A DNA stretch of 64,000 nucleotides from assembly GCF_040954645.1 (NCBI RefSeq), contig NC_092804.1, positions 146,515,108 to 146,579,107 of the forward strand, written 5' to 3'. This document shows positions 22,079 through 33,045 of this stretch, one piece after another (within the stretch, counting starts at the first letter, position 1; every line of letters starts with the position of its first letter). The stretch is from Diabrotica undecimpunctata (Eukaryota > Arthropoda > Insecta > Coleoptera > Chrysomelidae). The notes under the pieces are model-generated. The model was not told the DNA's origin. It saw only the letters and a program-made list of their open reading frames with translations, and ran no database searches. Both the position numbers and the translations under genes were made by a program.

Positions 22079-23244
22079 TTGAGTGACACTCAATTCGGAT
22101 TTCGAAACGGATTGGGAACACGAGAGGCTCTTTTTGCTTTAAATGTGTTAACGCAACGATGCAGAGACATGAATGTAGATGTATATGCATGTTTTATTGA
22201 CTATCGAAAAGCATTTGACTGCGTTAACCATCAAAAGATGATCGAAATTCTGAGAACAACTGGAGTTGACGAACAAGACTTGCGAATTATCTCAGAACTA
22301 TACTGGCACCAAACGGCAACAATTGAAATAGAGCACACAACATCCGAAGACATACAAATCCGACGAGGAGTGAGACAGGGTTGCGTCTTATCACCGCTAC
22401 TCTTTAATTTGTATTCGGAGTCTATATTCAGAGAAGCATTAGACGAGGTCCAAGGCGGAATTAAGATTAACGGAATCAGCATAGACAACATTAGATATGC
22501 TGATGATACCGTCTTAATAGCAAGCAACGCACAAGAACTACAAAATATAATAAATGCGGTAGTTCACCACACGAAATGTTCGGTTTACATCTAAACGTTT
22601 CCAAAACTAAAACTTTAGTATTTTCAAAGACACCAATAAACGTACAGGTGTATGCCAAGGGTCAAATAATAGAACAGGTAAATTCCATAAAATATTTGGG
22701 AACAAATATCAATAGTCAGTGTAATCCAAAAAAAGAAATCCTATCAAGAATCGAACAAGCAAGGAAAACATTCATGAGCATTAAAACATTTTTTACAAGA
22801 TCAGATCTTAGTCTACAGCTTAGAATCCGAATGATCAGATGTTACGTTTTTTCTGTCTTATTGTATGGCTGTGAAAGTTGGACAATGGACTCTGAAATAG
22901 AAAAAAGAATAGATGCCTTTGAGATCTATATATACAGACGAATGTTGAGGATTCCATGGGTACAAAGAGTTACTAATGTTGAGGTACTTCGTCGCATGTG
23001 TAAACAAAAAGAATTACTAAGAATAATCAAAGAGAGGAAAATGCAATACTTGGGTCATGTGCTGAGAGGCGAAAGATATGAATTACTTCAAGTTATACTG
23101 GAAGGAAAAGTACAGGGCAAAAGATCAGTAGGAAGACGCCAGAACTCGTGGCTGAAAGACCTGAGGAGATGGTTCGACTGCTCATCCGCAGAGATCTTTC
23201 GCGCAGCAGTTTCGAAAGGAGACGGCGCAATGAGAAGAAGATTA
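22079..23244 (+). pseudogene. LINE group A RT, one frameshift
   Basis: Frame 1 (22079-22594): FGFRNGLGTREALF, ACFIDYRKAFDCV (motif A), RRGVRQGCVLSPLLFNLYSE (block B), NIRYADDTVLIAS (motif C intact). Frame 2 (from 22576): FGLHLNVSKTKTLVFS, YLGTNI, LLYGCESWTMDS, YRRMLRIPW, MQYLGHVLRGERYELLQ, SWLKDLRRWFDCSSAEIFRAAVSK. A single-base frameshift joins them near 22578. About ten residues (the VAMMIANLR part) are deleted before the GAGAAGAAGA tail at 23231-23244. The endonuclease is missing. Confidence 0.9.
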
Positions 23245-23345
23245 AGTGCTCTCCACAGAATCTCCCTAGGAACTCTACTATATGCTTTCTCAAGATCAAT
23301 GAACACTATATGAGCGTTTGTTTCTTTATTCCTGTATAACATGAA
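23245..23345 (-). pseudogene. LINE RT motif A fragment
   Basis: Minus strand HIVFIDLEKAYSRVPREILWRAL is RT motif A with its conserved F-x-D-x-x-x-A-Y and V-P-R. It abuts the tail of the plus-strand LINE. Confidence 0.75.
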
Positions 23346-24150
23346 TAAACTAATAAATATGAAATCTTCTCTGAACCTACCGCTAATAATTCTATCCCTA
23401 CTTTAGTAAGTCACCGAGAAGCATAATCATTTCATTTTGGTCTAAATGAGGAATTTAAGGATCTAGTCAAAAAATTAAATGTTTTGGCATCCGATTTGTT
23501 CGCTATCGATGCGAAACTTAGAAAAAGTTATTATTAATCGATTGAAAGCTGTATAATTATATCAGAATTAAATCTATTACCTCTGTCGTGTGTGCTCCTT
23601 CTATCGAATGACGATCAGCCCCTATTCATTTCAGATTTGTTCTTTCACAAAATTTTAAAAATACATTCACTTTCTCGTATCTGTAGTTGACATTATAACC
23701 TAATACATAATATTATAAATAATCCATCATACATATTCATTTTCATGTTCGTCCCATGTATGGTAAAGTAGCGAATCTGCGAAATTCACGAAATTGCATT
23801 AACCGGTTAGGATTACATATTACAACTAGATTTACAGTCTGTTAAAGTATTGAATATGTATCTTCAATATTAAACTCACAATTAACTGGTTCAAAGTAAC
23901 GTATGTGCTTGTCTTTCAACTTTTGCAACAGTGAACTTACGAATAATTAGAATAATTAGATTCGTAAGTTTACCGTTGGGATTTATTAAGTTCTACACGT
24001 CCAAAATTACAAATATTGCACATTCGCGAGTTTACTATAAAGAGAATTAATATTTTTATATTACTGGACGGACTATAAAAAATGTAAACAAAAGCACACC
24101 CATGAGTAAAATAAACCAACTCTCGGGGAATTAGTCACTTTAGTAGTTTA
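23346..24150. other. No gene recognised
   Basis: AT-rich. An 11-bp hairpin (AACTTACGAAT / ATTCGTAAGTT) lies near 23935-23970. No other structure seen. Confidence 0.4.
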
Positions 24151-25420
24151 GTTAATAAAAGAGAAGACGATACTTTCATTAGGGATCACATACATTCCTT
24201 TCCAAGTGGCGAGTCCCATTACTGTCATAAAAAAAGTATGTATAAATTCTTAGAATCAACATTGAATGTTACAATTATATACAGTTTGTATAAGGAAAAG
24301 TGTTTGGAAGCTCAACGTACAGCAGTTTCCATTGAAAAATATCGAAAGATTTTCAAGGAATATAAACTTAAATTTCATAAACCTAAGAAAGATCGTTGTA
24401 AAGTTTGCATTGCCAATGAAGAATGTGAAATATGGCGAGAATGATGAAGAATCTTATAAAGAACATTGCAATCGGAAAGAAGCTGCTCGAAAACTAAGAG
24501 ACAATGATACAAAATTGCCAAAGAGCAAAACAATATTTTAGCTTTTCAGTCAGATCTTCAAGCTGTTCTGTCTACTCCGAAAGGTCCTAGTGGCCCCTTC
24601 TTTTATGTTAGAAAACTTGCAGTTTATAACATGACAATTTATAATCTTAAAGATACCAGTGCAACTTGTTATGTTTGGGACGAAACGGAAGGACGACGTG
24701 GTAGAGTATGTGCGAATGATGTCTGACAGTTGTGGGGGCCAACAGAAAAATTTTAGGTTTATAGTCATGTGTATGCATATCCTTAAAGATAATATGATTA
24801 TCCTTAAAGATAACATTCAAATATAAAACAAATTTACCATAGATTTTTTGAACCGGGACACAGTCAAATGGAATGTGATTCAATACACGCTAAAATTGAG
24901 CAAAAGGTTAAGAACGTTCCAGTGGACACAACAGAAGGTTGGACTCAAGTTATAAGAACAGCTCTCAATAAACCTCACCCATTTGAAGTTAACCCTTTAG
25001 TGCACCAAGAATTTATGGATTTTTGTCCAGATAAATGTAATTTTACAACAGTAATACAACAGTACATTACAACAGTAATACAAGTCTACCATTTAGAAAA
25101 GCAGTTTGGTTTATGTACAAAAAAACAGATCTAAATGCTGTATTCGTTAAAACGAACTATGAAGAAACGACACCCTTTGTCAAATATGTACTTAAATTAC
25201 AACGAGGTCGTCCATCAAACTTCAAACCAGCTACGCCTTATACTAATCACCTCCCCATTTCCATTGCCAAATACAGAGACTGAAAAAGTTATGCGAAGAT
25301 CTACAGATTCCACGTGCATACCATGGATTTTATGAAAGCCTTCCTACCCAAACTCTTATAAGGGATACTCTGCCTGAACCAGATATTTCAGAAGAATCTG
25401 AATATGACGACACAATATAA
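24150..25420 (+). pseudogene. Pseudogene of an insect multicopy protein family
   Basis: Pieces in order: RDHIHSFPSGESHYCHKKS, MYKFLESTLNVTIIYSLYKE, FKEYKLKFHKPKKDRCKVC, NRKEAARKLRDNDTKLPKS, FQSDLQAVLSTPKGPSGPFFY, CYVWDETEGRRG, SDSCGGQQKNF, HRFFEPGHSQMECDSIHAKIE, EGWTQVIRTALNKPHPFEV, then RGRPSNFKPATPYTN and the end PTQTLIRDTLPEPDI before TAA. I recognise this as a protein present in hundreds of copies in some insect genomes, possibly the DUF7869-type group, probably transposon-derived. SDSCGGQ and FEPGHSQMECDSIH look like the conserved catalytic-type core. There are at least five frameshifts and no introns. The name is uncertain; the family pattern is not. Confidence 0.6.
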
Positions 25421-25816
25421 TTATATTGCTTTTTGTTGTAATTTTTAAGTTTTGTGTTTGGTCATGGTTTTATTTTCATATTTTTTATTTTGTATTATGT
25501 TTCCTAGTAGCTGTCAATAAAAATTATTATTAGTAGTTAGTACCTATGTTATGATTATGTGAAGTATATCAATTTTTTCGCATATAAGCTTTAAATTAAT
25601 TGTAGGAAATGGTGCTTAATATAAATACTAAAGTATATTCAATACTTTACATTAGCCTAAGTATATTGGACTAAGGGATAATTTTGCAAAAGATAACTAA
25701 CGAATCTGAGTTTTGTTGCTTTAATAAAGGATATTGAATTTTAGATTAAGTTAATTATATAAAGACACATTTATAGAATCTAATACAAAAATGTCGTTTA
25801 TTTAGGTTAATATCCC
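25421..25816. other. 3' flank, no gene
   Basis: AT-rich sequence containing an AATAAA-like signal at about 25516, some 100 bp after the pseudogene stop. Confidence 0.4.
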
Positions 25817-25909
25817 TATTTTTCACATTATGTGTGTGTGTGTGTGTTTGGTGAGTTGGCTTGGAAACTAGTCCTTTAGCCACAGAATTGTAATGTAAGA
25901 TATTAGATT

Positions 25910-28900
25910 TTAAATAGTGTAACCAACTTTAAATAAAAAGTTACATATTAGTTCGTATACTTCTCTACTATCTAAGGAGAGTAAATGGGTGATGTTTATG
26001 GGAGTCTGAATTTTAAGTTCTGATAGTTTTGAATACAGCTGATCTGTTTCATACCTATGTTTATCGCACTTAAAAAGAATATGGTTGATGTCACATTGTG
26101 ATATATTATCGCATGAGCACACCCCAGAAGGGATAATATTTAACTTAGCCAAGTGAGCTGGGAATGCACCGTGATTAGTTTTCAGTCGTGTAATTGTGGC
26201 TGTTAACTTCTTTGGCATTGCATATTTGAAAATATAGTCAACATCTTGTGGCAAGGTAGGGTGGATAGTATAATATTGATTATTTGAATTCGTTGCTATG
26301 TTTTTCCATTTTTCTTTCCAATTTATAAAAATTTTGTTATAATAATGTTGTTGTAAGTCCTCCAATGTAAATATGGGAATATAGAGTCCAACATGGGTCG
26401 CATCTTTAGCAAGCTGGTCAACCAGTTCATTTCCCTCGATACCAATGTGACTTTTAACCCAAATAACTGTAATATCTTTACTATATGTTTTATTTTTAAT
26501 AGCACAAAGAATATTATTTCTTTTATGTTGAGTCATATCTGAGTTTAATCCTTTAATGACCGATAATGAATCTGATAATATTACTGCTTTATTTAAATTG
26601 TGTGAATCTAGCCAATCTAATGCTTTTTCGATAGCTACCGCTTCAGCAGTATATATTGAACAATGTGATGGAAGTTTAATTTTCAAAGATTCGCTTTTAT
26701 GTGGAATGTAAACAGCGCAACCTGTGGCACCATCCTCTTTTTTGGAACCATCGGTATACATTATTACGTGATCATTATAGTCACTCAATATGGATCTAAG
26801 TAAGACAAAGTTTATTTGTGGGGATTCTGTGTACTTTGGTATAATGACTTTTGGTTTATTTAATGTTACCTGAAAATTAGCTTTATATATTGGTAATCTT
26901 TTTTCTTTGCCATAGATATTAGGATACTCATTAGTTTCTAAGAAAGCATCAGCAAGTGGAGGAGAATTTTTTATGCGCCAGTATTTATTTGAGAGGTTTT
27001 CAATAGATAACTCATACAGTTGACTAAGTAGATTATTATTATTTAATCTTAGCTTCAGGATATGTTTAATTGCCATAATTTCTCGACGATTTTGAAGAGG
27101 TATTTCATTACTTTCAGCAAGTAGTACAGGGCAAGGAGTAGACTTCATGGTGCCCAAGCATATTCTTAGACATTTAAACTGAATGCGGTCTACAGTTAAT
27201 AAGTTTGTGTTACTGGCGGCACCATACAGAATGCAACCATAGTCTACAATAGATCGCACGTAGGCTCTGTAAAACATCAATGCAACTTTAGGGTCAGCGC
27301 CCCATCTTCGATTAGTAACACATTTAAGAATATTAATACCTTTTTCACACCTACTTTTTATATATTCCACATGTTTTGACCATAAGAGTTTGGGATCAAG
27401 AAGAATGCCAAGATATTTGTATTCTTTGACAATAGGTATATCATATCCAGACAAATTTATTTTGTCAGGCGTACGAATCCTATGTCTAGTGAATATCATT
27501 GTGGCTGATTTGTCAGGGGAAATGGTCAGTCCATGATTTTTTACCCAGTTATTAACGTTTTGCATGATGGATTCCAGAGCCTCCAGGCAGTCAGTATACG
27601 AGTTACGCTCTGTATAGATGCATATGTCATCAGCGTATTGGATGCAATTGATTGTGTTGTCAAAAATGCCATGAATACTTGCTGAAAATATGTTGAACAA
27701 TAACGGACTTAAAACTGATCCTTGTGGAAGACCTGTATGAGCAATTCTAGGACCGTGTAGTTGGTTTAAATGATCTTTAATATATATAACACGATTATTA
27801 TAAAGATGAACAATATTAGTCGCTATATTTTGAGGTAATCCTATATCATATAGTTTTTTGTGTAAAATGGATAAATTAACAGAATCATATGCCCCTTTTA
27901 GGTCTAAAAACAAACAAGCAAGATAATTGTTTCTGGAAAACGTTATTTGAATGTCGGTAACTAAATGTGATATTGCATCCAGTGTACCAACACTAGCCCT
28001 AAATCCATATTGTGTACTTGGAAGGATACTATAATGTTCTACAAGCCATTCTAATCGAGTCTTAATAAGTCTTTCAAATGTCTTGCATATGCAAGACATT
28101 AATGATATCGGTCTGTAAGAAGAGGAGAGTGTTTTATCTTTATTAGGTTTAAGAATTAAACAAATAACTATTTCTTTCATATGATCCACATATCTTCCAT
28201 TGAAAAGCCAATCGTTGAAAATTGTTAGTAAACTTTGTTTAGCTATAATAGGTAATTCATATATTATGTTATAAGTAATTTGATCGCGCCCCGGAGCCGA
28301 GGACTTTGAAGACTTAAGTGCAGCCTCAAATTCTATCATATCAAAACTTTCCTGGAAAATATTGTATTTACTAGTTTTATTGTTATCCTGAATAGGAAGG
28401 TCAACATATGGCGGAGCAAATTTGTCGAGCAACTCTTCTATTAGTTCATTTGGCAGGGGATATCGTCTTGTACGGTAATTTTTATTCACTAGTTTATTAA
28501 CAAAATTCCAAATTTTACTGATGGGAGTATTTTTGTTTAAAGTATTTACAAAGTTAATCCACGAACTTTTTTGTTTGTTTGTAAAGAGGAGTTTACTTTT
28601 GGCTTGAATTTGTTTGTATTTAATATAGTTTTCAAAATTTGATGCTTCAATGTATCTTTTGTATGCAACTTTTCGTGAAATGATCATATTTTTGCATTCA
28701 TAATCCCACCAGACTGGAATTCGAGATTTTGGCTGAAAGGAATTTTTGATATTCATAGAAAATGAGGCAGCATCGTCAATTGTCTTTAACAGGAAGTCAA
28801 AACGTTCCGCTGAAGTGATATTATCGGTTATATTTTCGGATAATGTTTTTTCTATATGGCCTTTAAAGATATTCCAGTTTGCTGAAGACTCTTTCCATTT

Positions 28901-29599
28901 GGATGAAGGAATTATTGTACATGGGTGATAGTCCAAGTCGATGGTGATTACTATAGGTAAGTGAGTTGAACCCAGAGTATCGGAAACAGGATCCCATGTG
29001 GTATATCCAATTAGATTTGGTGTAACAAGGGATAGATCCACCATTGATGGAAGTTCATTAGGTCTTGTTACTTTGGTCGGTCTACAGTCGTTTAGCAGAA
29101 CTAAATTACTGTTATCAAGCGCGTCTACTATACACTTGCCCTGAGCGGAATCCTTCAAGGAACCCCACCTACTGTGGTGTCCATTGAAGTCCCCACCAAT
29201 GACAACCCTACCACTAAATTGAGTTAAAAGCTTTTCCCAATCTCTATTATTGACTATCACTTTGGGTGGTTTATAAATACAAACGATTACCAATTTAATT
29301 TGTTCTATAAAAACTGCACACGTTTCAATACCTTTATTAAAGTTTTTCGTTACATTAATTTCAGTAAAACAAAGGTTATTTGATATGAGGATGGCTACAC
29401 CACCGTAACCATCAGGTCTATCGCTTCTGATAACGTTGTAACCTGTTAAACCAAAATTTTTATTTTTAGAAAGCCATGTTTCATTAAGCAGAATGACATC
29501 AACAACATTGTGCTCGAGATAATTAAGTAAACTAGGTTTATGTTTATTTATAGATTGACAGTTCCACTGCAGTATGTTAAATGTCCTGTTGTTCCCCAT
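25910..29599 (-). CDS. LINE ORF2: endonuclease, reverse transcriptase, RNase H
   Basis: About 1229 residues; the first true ATG is at 29599 (MGNNRTFNILQWN). Endonuclease (residues 5-225): LQWNCQSI, LLNETWLS with catalytic Glu near 40, GGDFNGHHSRWGS near 136 and GSTHLPIVI near 213, where the usual SDH reads S-T-H. Reverse transcriptase (about 480-760): SLMSCICKTFERLI, LFLDLKGAYDSV (motif A), GLPQGSVLSPLLFNIF (block B) and QYADDICIYTE (motif C, near 655). RNase H (about 948-1075): MYTDGSKKEDG, IYTAEAVAIEKAL, ILSDSLSVIKGL and WVKSHIGIEGNELVDQLAK, so all four acidic residues and the His are present. A Cys-rich piece, CSCDNISQCDINHILFKC, lies near the C-terminus. It would nick DNA and copy the element RNA at the nick. 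The frame is fully open. Confidence 0.93.
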   Translation of the reverse strand: MGNNRTFNILQWNCQSINKHKPSLLNYLEHNVVDVILLNETWLSKNKNFGLTGYNVIRSDRPDGYGGVAILISNNLCFTEINVTKNFNKGIETCAVFIEQIKLVIVCIYKPPKVIVNNRDWEKLLTQFSGRVVIGGDFNGHHSRWGSLKDSAQGKCIVDALDNSNLVLLNDCRPTKVTRPNELPSMVDLSLVTPNLIGYTTWDPVSDTLGSTHLPIVITIDLDYHPCTIIPSSKWKESSANWNIFKGHIEKTLSENITDNITSAERFDFLLKTIDDAASFSMNIKNSFQPKSRIPVWWDYECKNMIISRKVAYKRYIEASNFENYIKYKQIQAKSKLLFTNKQKSSWINFVNTLNKNTPISKIWNFVNKLVNKNYRTRRYPLPNELIEELLDKFAPPYVDLPIQDNNKTSKYNIFQESFDMIEFEAALKSSKSSAPGRDQITYNIIYELPIIAKQSLLTIFNDWLFNGRYVDHMKEIVICLILKPNKDKTLSSSYRPISLMSCICKTFERLIKTRLEWLVEHYSILPSTQYGFRASVGTLDAISHLVTDIQITFSRNNYLACLFLDLKGAYDSVNLSILHKKLYDIGLPQNIATNIVHLYNNRVIYIKDHLNQLHGPRIAHTGLPQGSVLSPLLFNIFSASIHGIFDNTINCIQYADDICIYTERNSYTDCLEALESIMQNVNNWVKNHGLTISPDKSATMIFTRHRIRTPDKINLSGYDIPIVKEYKYLGILLDPKLLWSKHVEYIKSRCEKGINILKCVTNRRWGADPKVALMFYRAYVRSIVDYGCILYGAASNTNLLTVDRIQFKCLRICLGTMKSTPCPVLLAESNEIPLQNRREIMAIKHILKLRLNNNNLLSQLYELSIENLSNKYWRIKNSPPLADAFLETNEYPNIYGKEKRLPIYKANFQVTLNKPKVIIPKYTESPQINFVLLRSILSDYNDHVIMYTDGSKKEDGATGCAVYIPHKSESLKIKLPSHCSIYTAEAVAIEKALDWLDSHNLNKAVILSDSLSVIKGLNSDMTQHKRNNILCAIKNKTYSKDITVIWVKSHIGIEGNELVDQLAKDATHVGLYIPIFTLEDLQQHYYNKIFINWKEKWKNIATNSNNQYYTIHPTLPQDVDYIFKYAMPKKLTATITRLKTNHGAFPAHLAKLNIIPSGVCSCDNISQCDINHILFKCDKHRYETDQLYSKLSELKIQTPINITHLLSLDSREVYELICNFLFKVGYTI

Positions 29600-30878
29600 C
29601 GCTTTCAATATCTGTTAGGTTGTTCAACATTTTTTCAATTTCTTCTTTTGTATTTTTTTGTAAGTTAGGTAAAAATATTTTAGGGTTAATTTTCTTGATG
29701 ATATTTTCTATCAAGGCTGGAATTTCATTGATTATTTTACATTCTATTTTTTCTTTATACACCATAAACTCGTCCCTGTAGGGATTAGGGATTATAGGTT
29801 GGGATGAGGTGTTTGTAGCATTTGGAAATCTTGGGAAAGTTGGTGCGTTTTTGATCGCAGTAGGAGATATAGCTTTACGCTTGTTTCTTGTTTTTTTAAT
29901 GGTAGGTACATAGGATTGATTTTGATTTGTACCTTCAGGGATGTTAGGGGTTAAGGCGGGGAAATTTTGTATAGTATTGAGGATACCGAATCTATTATTT
30001 GTAGTTACCTTGGCGTATGAAGGATTGTTAGCTATGGTTTCTGCCTCTTTAAAGGTAGTGTTTTCTAAAGCCATTATTGATTTTATTTTGTATTGGTGTT
30101 TAAATGCAGGACACTGTTTAGAGAGTGAGTTGTGTTCAGTGGAGTTGCAATGTAAACAAAATAGGGAGTTAGTGCATGTTTCATTATTATTATGAGTTTG
30201 ACTACATTTTTTACAACGATTTGATGTTGATTTGCATTGCCGAGCAGTATGACCGAAACGAAAGCAATTAAAACACTGAACAACCGGATATATATATTGT
30301 TCAACATTAAACCTAACCAAGTCTAAATTAACAGTCTTAGGAATGCTATTTCCTTCAAATGTCAGAATGACCATCTGGCGAGGTACAAGAATTGTTTCAT
30401 TATCCGAATCAATTATTTTCCGTTTTAACCTTTTTACTTCGACAACATTTTTATCTGAAACAATATTTTCTAAAATATACTTTTCATCCAAAAACGTATC
30501 GACTTCTCTAATAATTCCCTTCTTTTGAGTAAAAAATGATGGAATATACGCTACAAGTTTATTATCCTTAATAAGCTCATGTTCAATTAAAGAATTTGCG
30601 CAAGTATAAGTTTTAAAAATTACTTTTACCTTATTTCTGCCAACAGGTTTAATGTCTAGTACATCGTGTTTAAAATATTGGTTTTTAAATAGATAATGAC
30701 CGACACGTACTGGTGATAAACGGGACAAGTTTTTGTCTGTAGATTCTACAAAGACATTATAATACCCTGAATCATTTATTTTATATCTATTATTTAAATT
30801 AATATACCTTTTGTCTTCCGTATCCATTGATGATATATTATTCTGGGGTGGCTCAACACCACCCCCCGATTCACTCAT
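29577..30878 (-). CDS. LINE ORF1: Gag-like protein with zinc knuckles
   Basis: This 433-residue frame is complete from an ATG in MSESGGGVEPPQ to a TAA. It should coat the element RNA and form the ribonucleoprotein. Three zinc knuckles lie at about residues 200-265: CFNCFRFGHTARQC (C-x2-C-x4-H-x4-C), CKKCSQTH...C and CLHCNSTEH...C. The preceding 130 residues alternate strands and helices like the RRM-like or Gag-like domain of such ORF1s, and the last 60 are acidic and Asn-rich. The stop lies inside the start of ORF2: ATG (29599) and TAA (29577) delimit a 23-nt overlap, so ORF2 is probably made by termination-reinitiation or an alternative start. Confidence 0.9.
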   Translation of the reverse strand: MSESGGGVEPPQNNISSMDTEDKRYINLNNRYKINDSGYYNVFVESTDKNLSRLSPVRVGHYLFKNQYFKHDVLDIKPVGRNKVKVIFKTYTCANSLIEHELIKDNKLVAYIPSFFTQKKGIIREVDTFLDEKYILENIVSDKNVVEVKRLKRKIIDSDNETILVPRQMVILTFEGNSIPKTVNLDLVRFNVEQYIYPVVQCFNCFRFGHTARQCKSTSNRCKKCSQTHNNNETCTNSLFCLHCNSTEHNSLSKQCPAFKHQYKIKSIMALENTTFKEAETIANNPSYAKVTTNNRFGILNTIQNFPALTPNIPEGTNQNQSYVPTIKKTRNKRKAISPTAIKNAPTFPRFPNATNTSSQPIIPNPYRDEFMVYKEKIECKIINEIPALIENIIKKINPKIFLPNLQKNTKEEIEKMLNNLTDIESDGEQQDI

Positions 30879-31026
30879 AATAATAAATAATTAGATCCTA
30901 CCTTTTTTGAAGATCGGTTGGTTTATTTTCAAATTAAATACCTATTAATTTGATAATAGCACTAGTTAAGGACACGGCACAGATTTATCGAACGATGTTC
31001 ACCTGTTAACTGTATTTTTCACATTA

Positions 31027-31905
31027 ACTTGAAATGTTTTTTAGCTCTCCTGTAAAATTTCAATTTTGCAGATTCGTTACTTTACCGTACGAGGGACGTG
31101 TTCATCTCGATTCACCTGCAATTATTTTATTATTTAAATATATTTTCCCGTGGTATTTCTACTAACCAGGACTTTGGGAATTTTACAGCATAAAATTCTG
31201 CCTTCTTTTTCTTAATAAACACATAATATAGCACGTTATTATGGAACGTTAAGATTTTATACTTACCAGATTCCAAATACAAAGCGTGTCTCAGGTGTGG
31301 TCATAAAATTTAACACGGTCACTTGTTAGAATGAAACTGGAGTATGCTAATGTTACTTAGCCGGTCTAGTACTTATAACATGATTTTACATAAGGTTACA
31401 AATAAACAGAAGTTCTTCAAATTAATAGGAAACGTGAGTTCTTGAAGTTGAATTTCTATGTGATAAGAGTATTATACAAACAAATTTTTTGTATATAGAC
31501 ACAATCACGTGGAGTTACAGCGTTAAATAAAACCGATAAAAAGTTACAGGGTGTCTTGACATAACTTGAATTCCACTTTGTAAATAATTTAATTGTATTT
31601 ATTGTAAGAGGAAATTTCATATAAATGTAGAATAAAAAATATGCAAAGATTTTCACTTCGAGTGTACTACAGGGAAACTCTGCAACCCTTATTACATTTG
31701 ACATTCTAACATCATTTAATACATTTAAAGTGTTTGGCTGCATTGCAGCTGTCTTTGCTACGCAAGGTCGTATAGTACTTCAAACAAACATGTAAGTTTT
31801 CCTTAACCCACTGCAGCAAACAGGTCAAAGTAAATGAGGCAAAATCATATCTTGTCATATTTATTCATCATTCTGTACACTAACACACGAACAATAAATA
31901 CCTTT
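31027..31905. other. No gene recognised
   Basis: AT-rich flank of the complete LINE, with no motifs seen. Confidence 0.4.
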
Positions 31906-33045
31906 ACTAGGTAGTGCAACATGGAAAAACTTCTTAATCCTAGGAAAACAGTAGTGGTCAGTTTAATAAGGAGACCGAACCTAGATGATATCTGGATGCC
32001 CTCCCAGCATGGAGAAACTGTCAAAGAGGAAAAAGATGTCAAATATCTAGGAGTAATACTAGATAAGTGGCTTGCATGGAAAGCCCTTCTGGAAAGAATA
32101 TCCAACAGAGTGAAGCTTTCCCCTTTGACATGTCGAAGAATATGTGGGAACTCATGGAGTACGGAACCCAAACAGATTTCGTACACATGATCTTCCATAT
32201 ATCCTTCGACATAAAGGATGTACTGGTTGTATATGAATGTAGTCAGACCTATAATTACGTATGGAGCATTAGTATGGTGGTCTAAATGCAACAAAAGTTA
32301 CTAGAGAGAAGCTGAATAAGCTTCAACGACAAGCATGCTTGATCAAAATAAAAGGGACGTAGACTACCTCAACCGCCTCCATGGAGGTCATACTTGAACT
32401 CCCCCCGTTACATAAGTTTTAAAACCAATGAAGGAGTCGGAGCTAGAGGATACGGAGGGAAATCAAGGCTAAGCCTAGATAATCGCTCCACTAACTTCCA
32501 AGCAGCAAATTATACTATAGAGATGTGCCTGCAGGAACTAGTAAAGAGGAAATCAACGAGAAAATATATAAATATTATATTGAATAGCCAGGCGGGATTT
32601 AAGGCACTCGAATTCTAAGCAAATTAACTCCTTAGAACTCTCTGAAAAATCTGATTGGAAAAAGTAGCAAAGTAAGTTTACTCTGCGAATGGTCTGCGAA
32701 TTATCATAGGTCTCCTAGCAATACACTGTCGCCTCAAATAGTGCTTATATGAATAAAATCGGACTAACAGAAAGTGCGGATTGTAGATTTTGTCAGGCTG
32801 AAGACGAGATGGCGGAACACTGTTCTTTCCATAACTGCACAGAGTTGAATAGGAGAAGTCTCAATATATTTGAGCATTACCATTTCGAGTCCTAAGACTT
32901 CCTAGAATTGTCACCAAAGACCATAATAGACTTTGTTAAAAAGGCTGGGATAAAAGGACAACTTTAACCTAGTAATGAACCACAATAGACCTCTTAGATC
33001 GAATGGAAAGGCTACTCATATTAAACCTAACTTAACACTTACACA
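31906..33045 (+). pseudogene. R1/jockey-type LINE remnant (RT thumb to zinc tail)
   Basis: In order with many frameshifts: LNPRKTVVVSLIRRPNLDD, VKYLGVILDKWLAWK, LTCRRICGNSW, VVRPIITYGALVWW, an RNase H remnant (VTRE/NRSTNFQAANYTIE region), then LTESADCRFCQAEDE and CxxCTELNRRR. The C-x2-C...H-x-C piece is the C-terminal zinc knuckle of such elements. It represents the last third of ORF2 only. Confidence 0.65.

Larger units (their letters stand above)
25831..31012 (-). mobile_element. Complete I-like LINE with TSD and (CA)n tail
   Basis: The 5182-bp element lies between exact copies of TATTTTTCACATTA at 25817-25830 and 31013-31026, a 14-bp target-site duplication. On the minus strand it starts CAGTTAACAGGTGAACATCG, has a 5' leader of about 130 nt, ORF1, an overlapping ORF2 and a 3' UTR of under 100 nt. 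It ends in a (CA)n run at 25831-25850. The 3' UTR can fold TGGCT against AGCCA just before the tail. Two long open frames, the exact TSD and the full length make it the youngest and only complete LINE here. ORF1 plus endonuclease, RT and RNase H fits the I/R1/jockey supergroup, most like the I clade. Confidence 0.9.
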
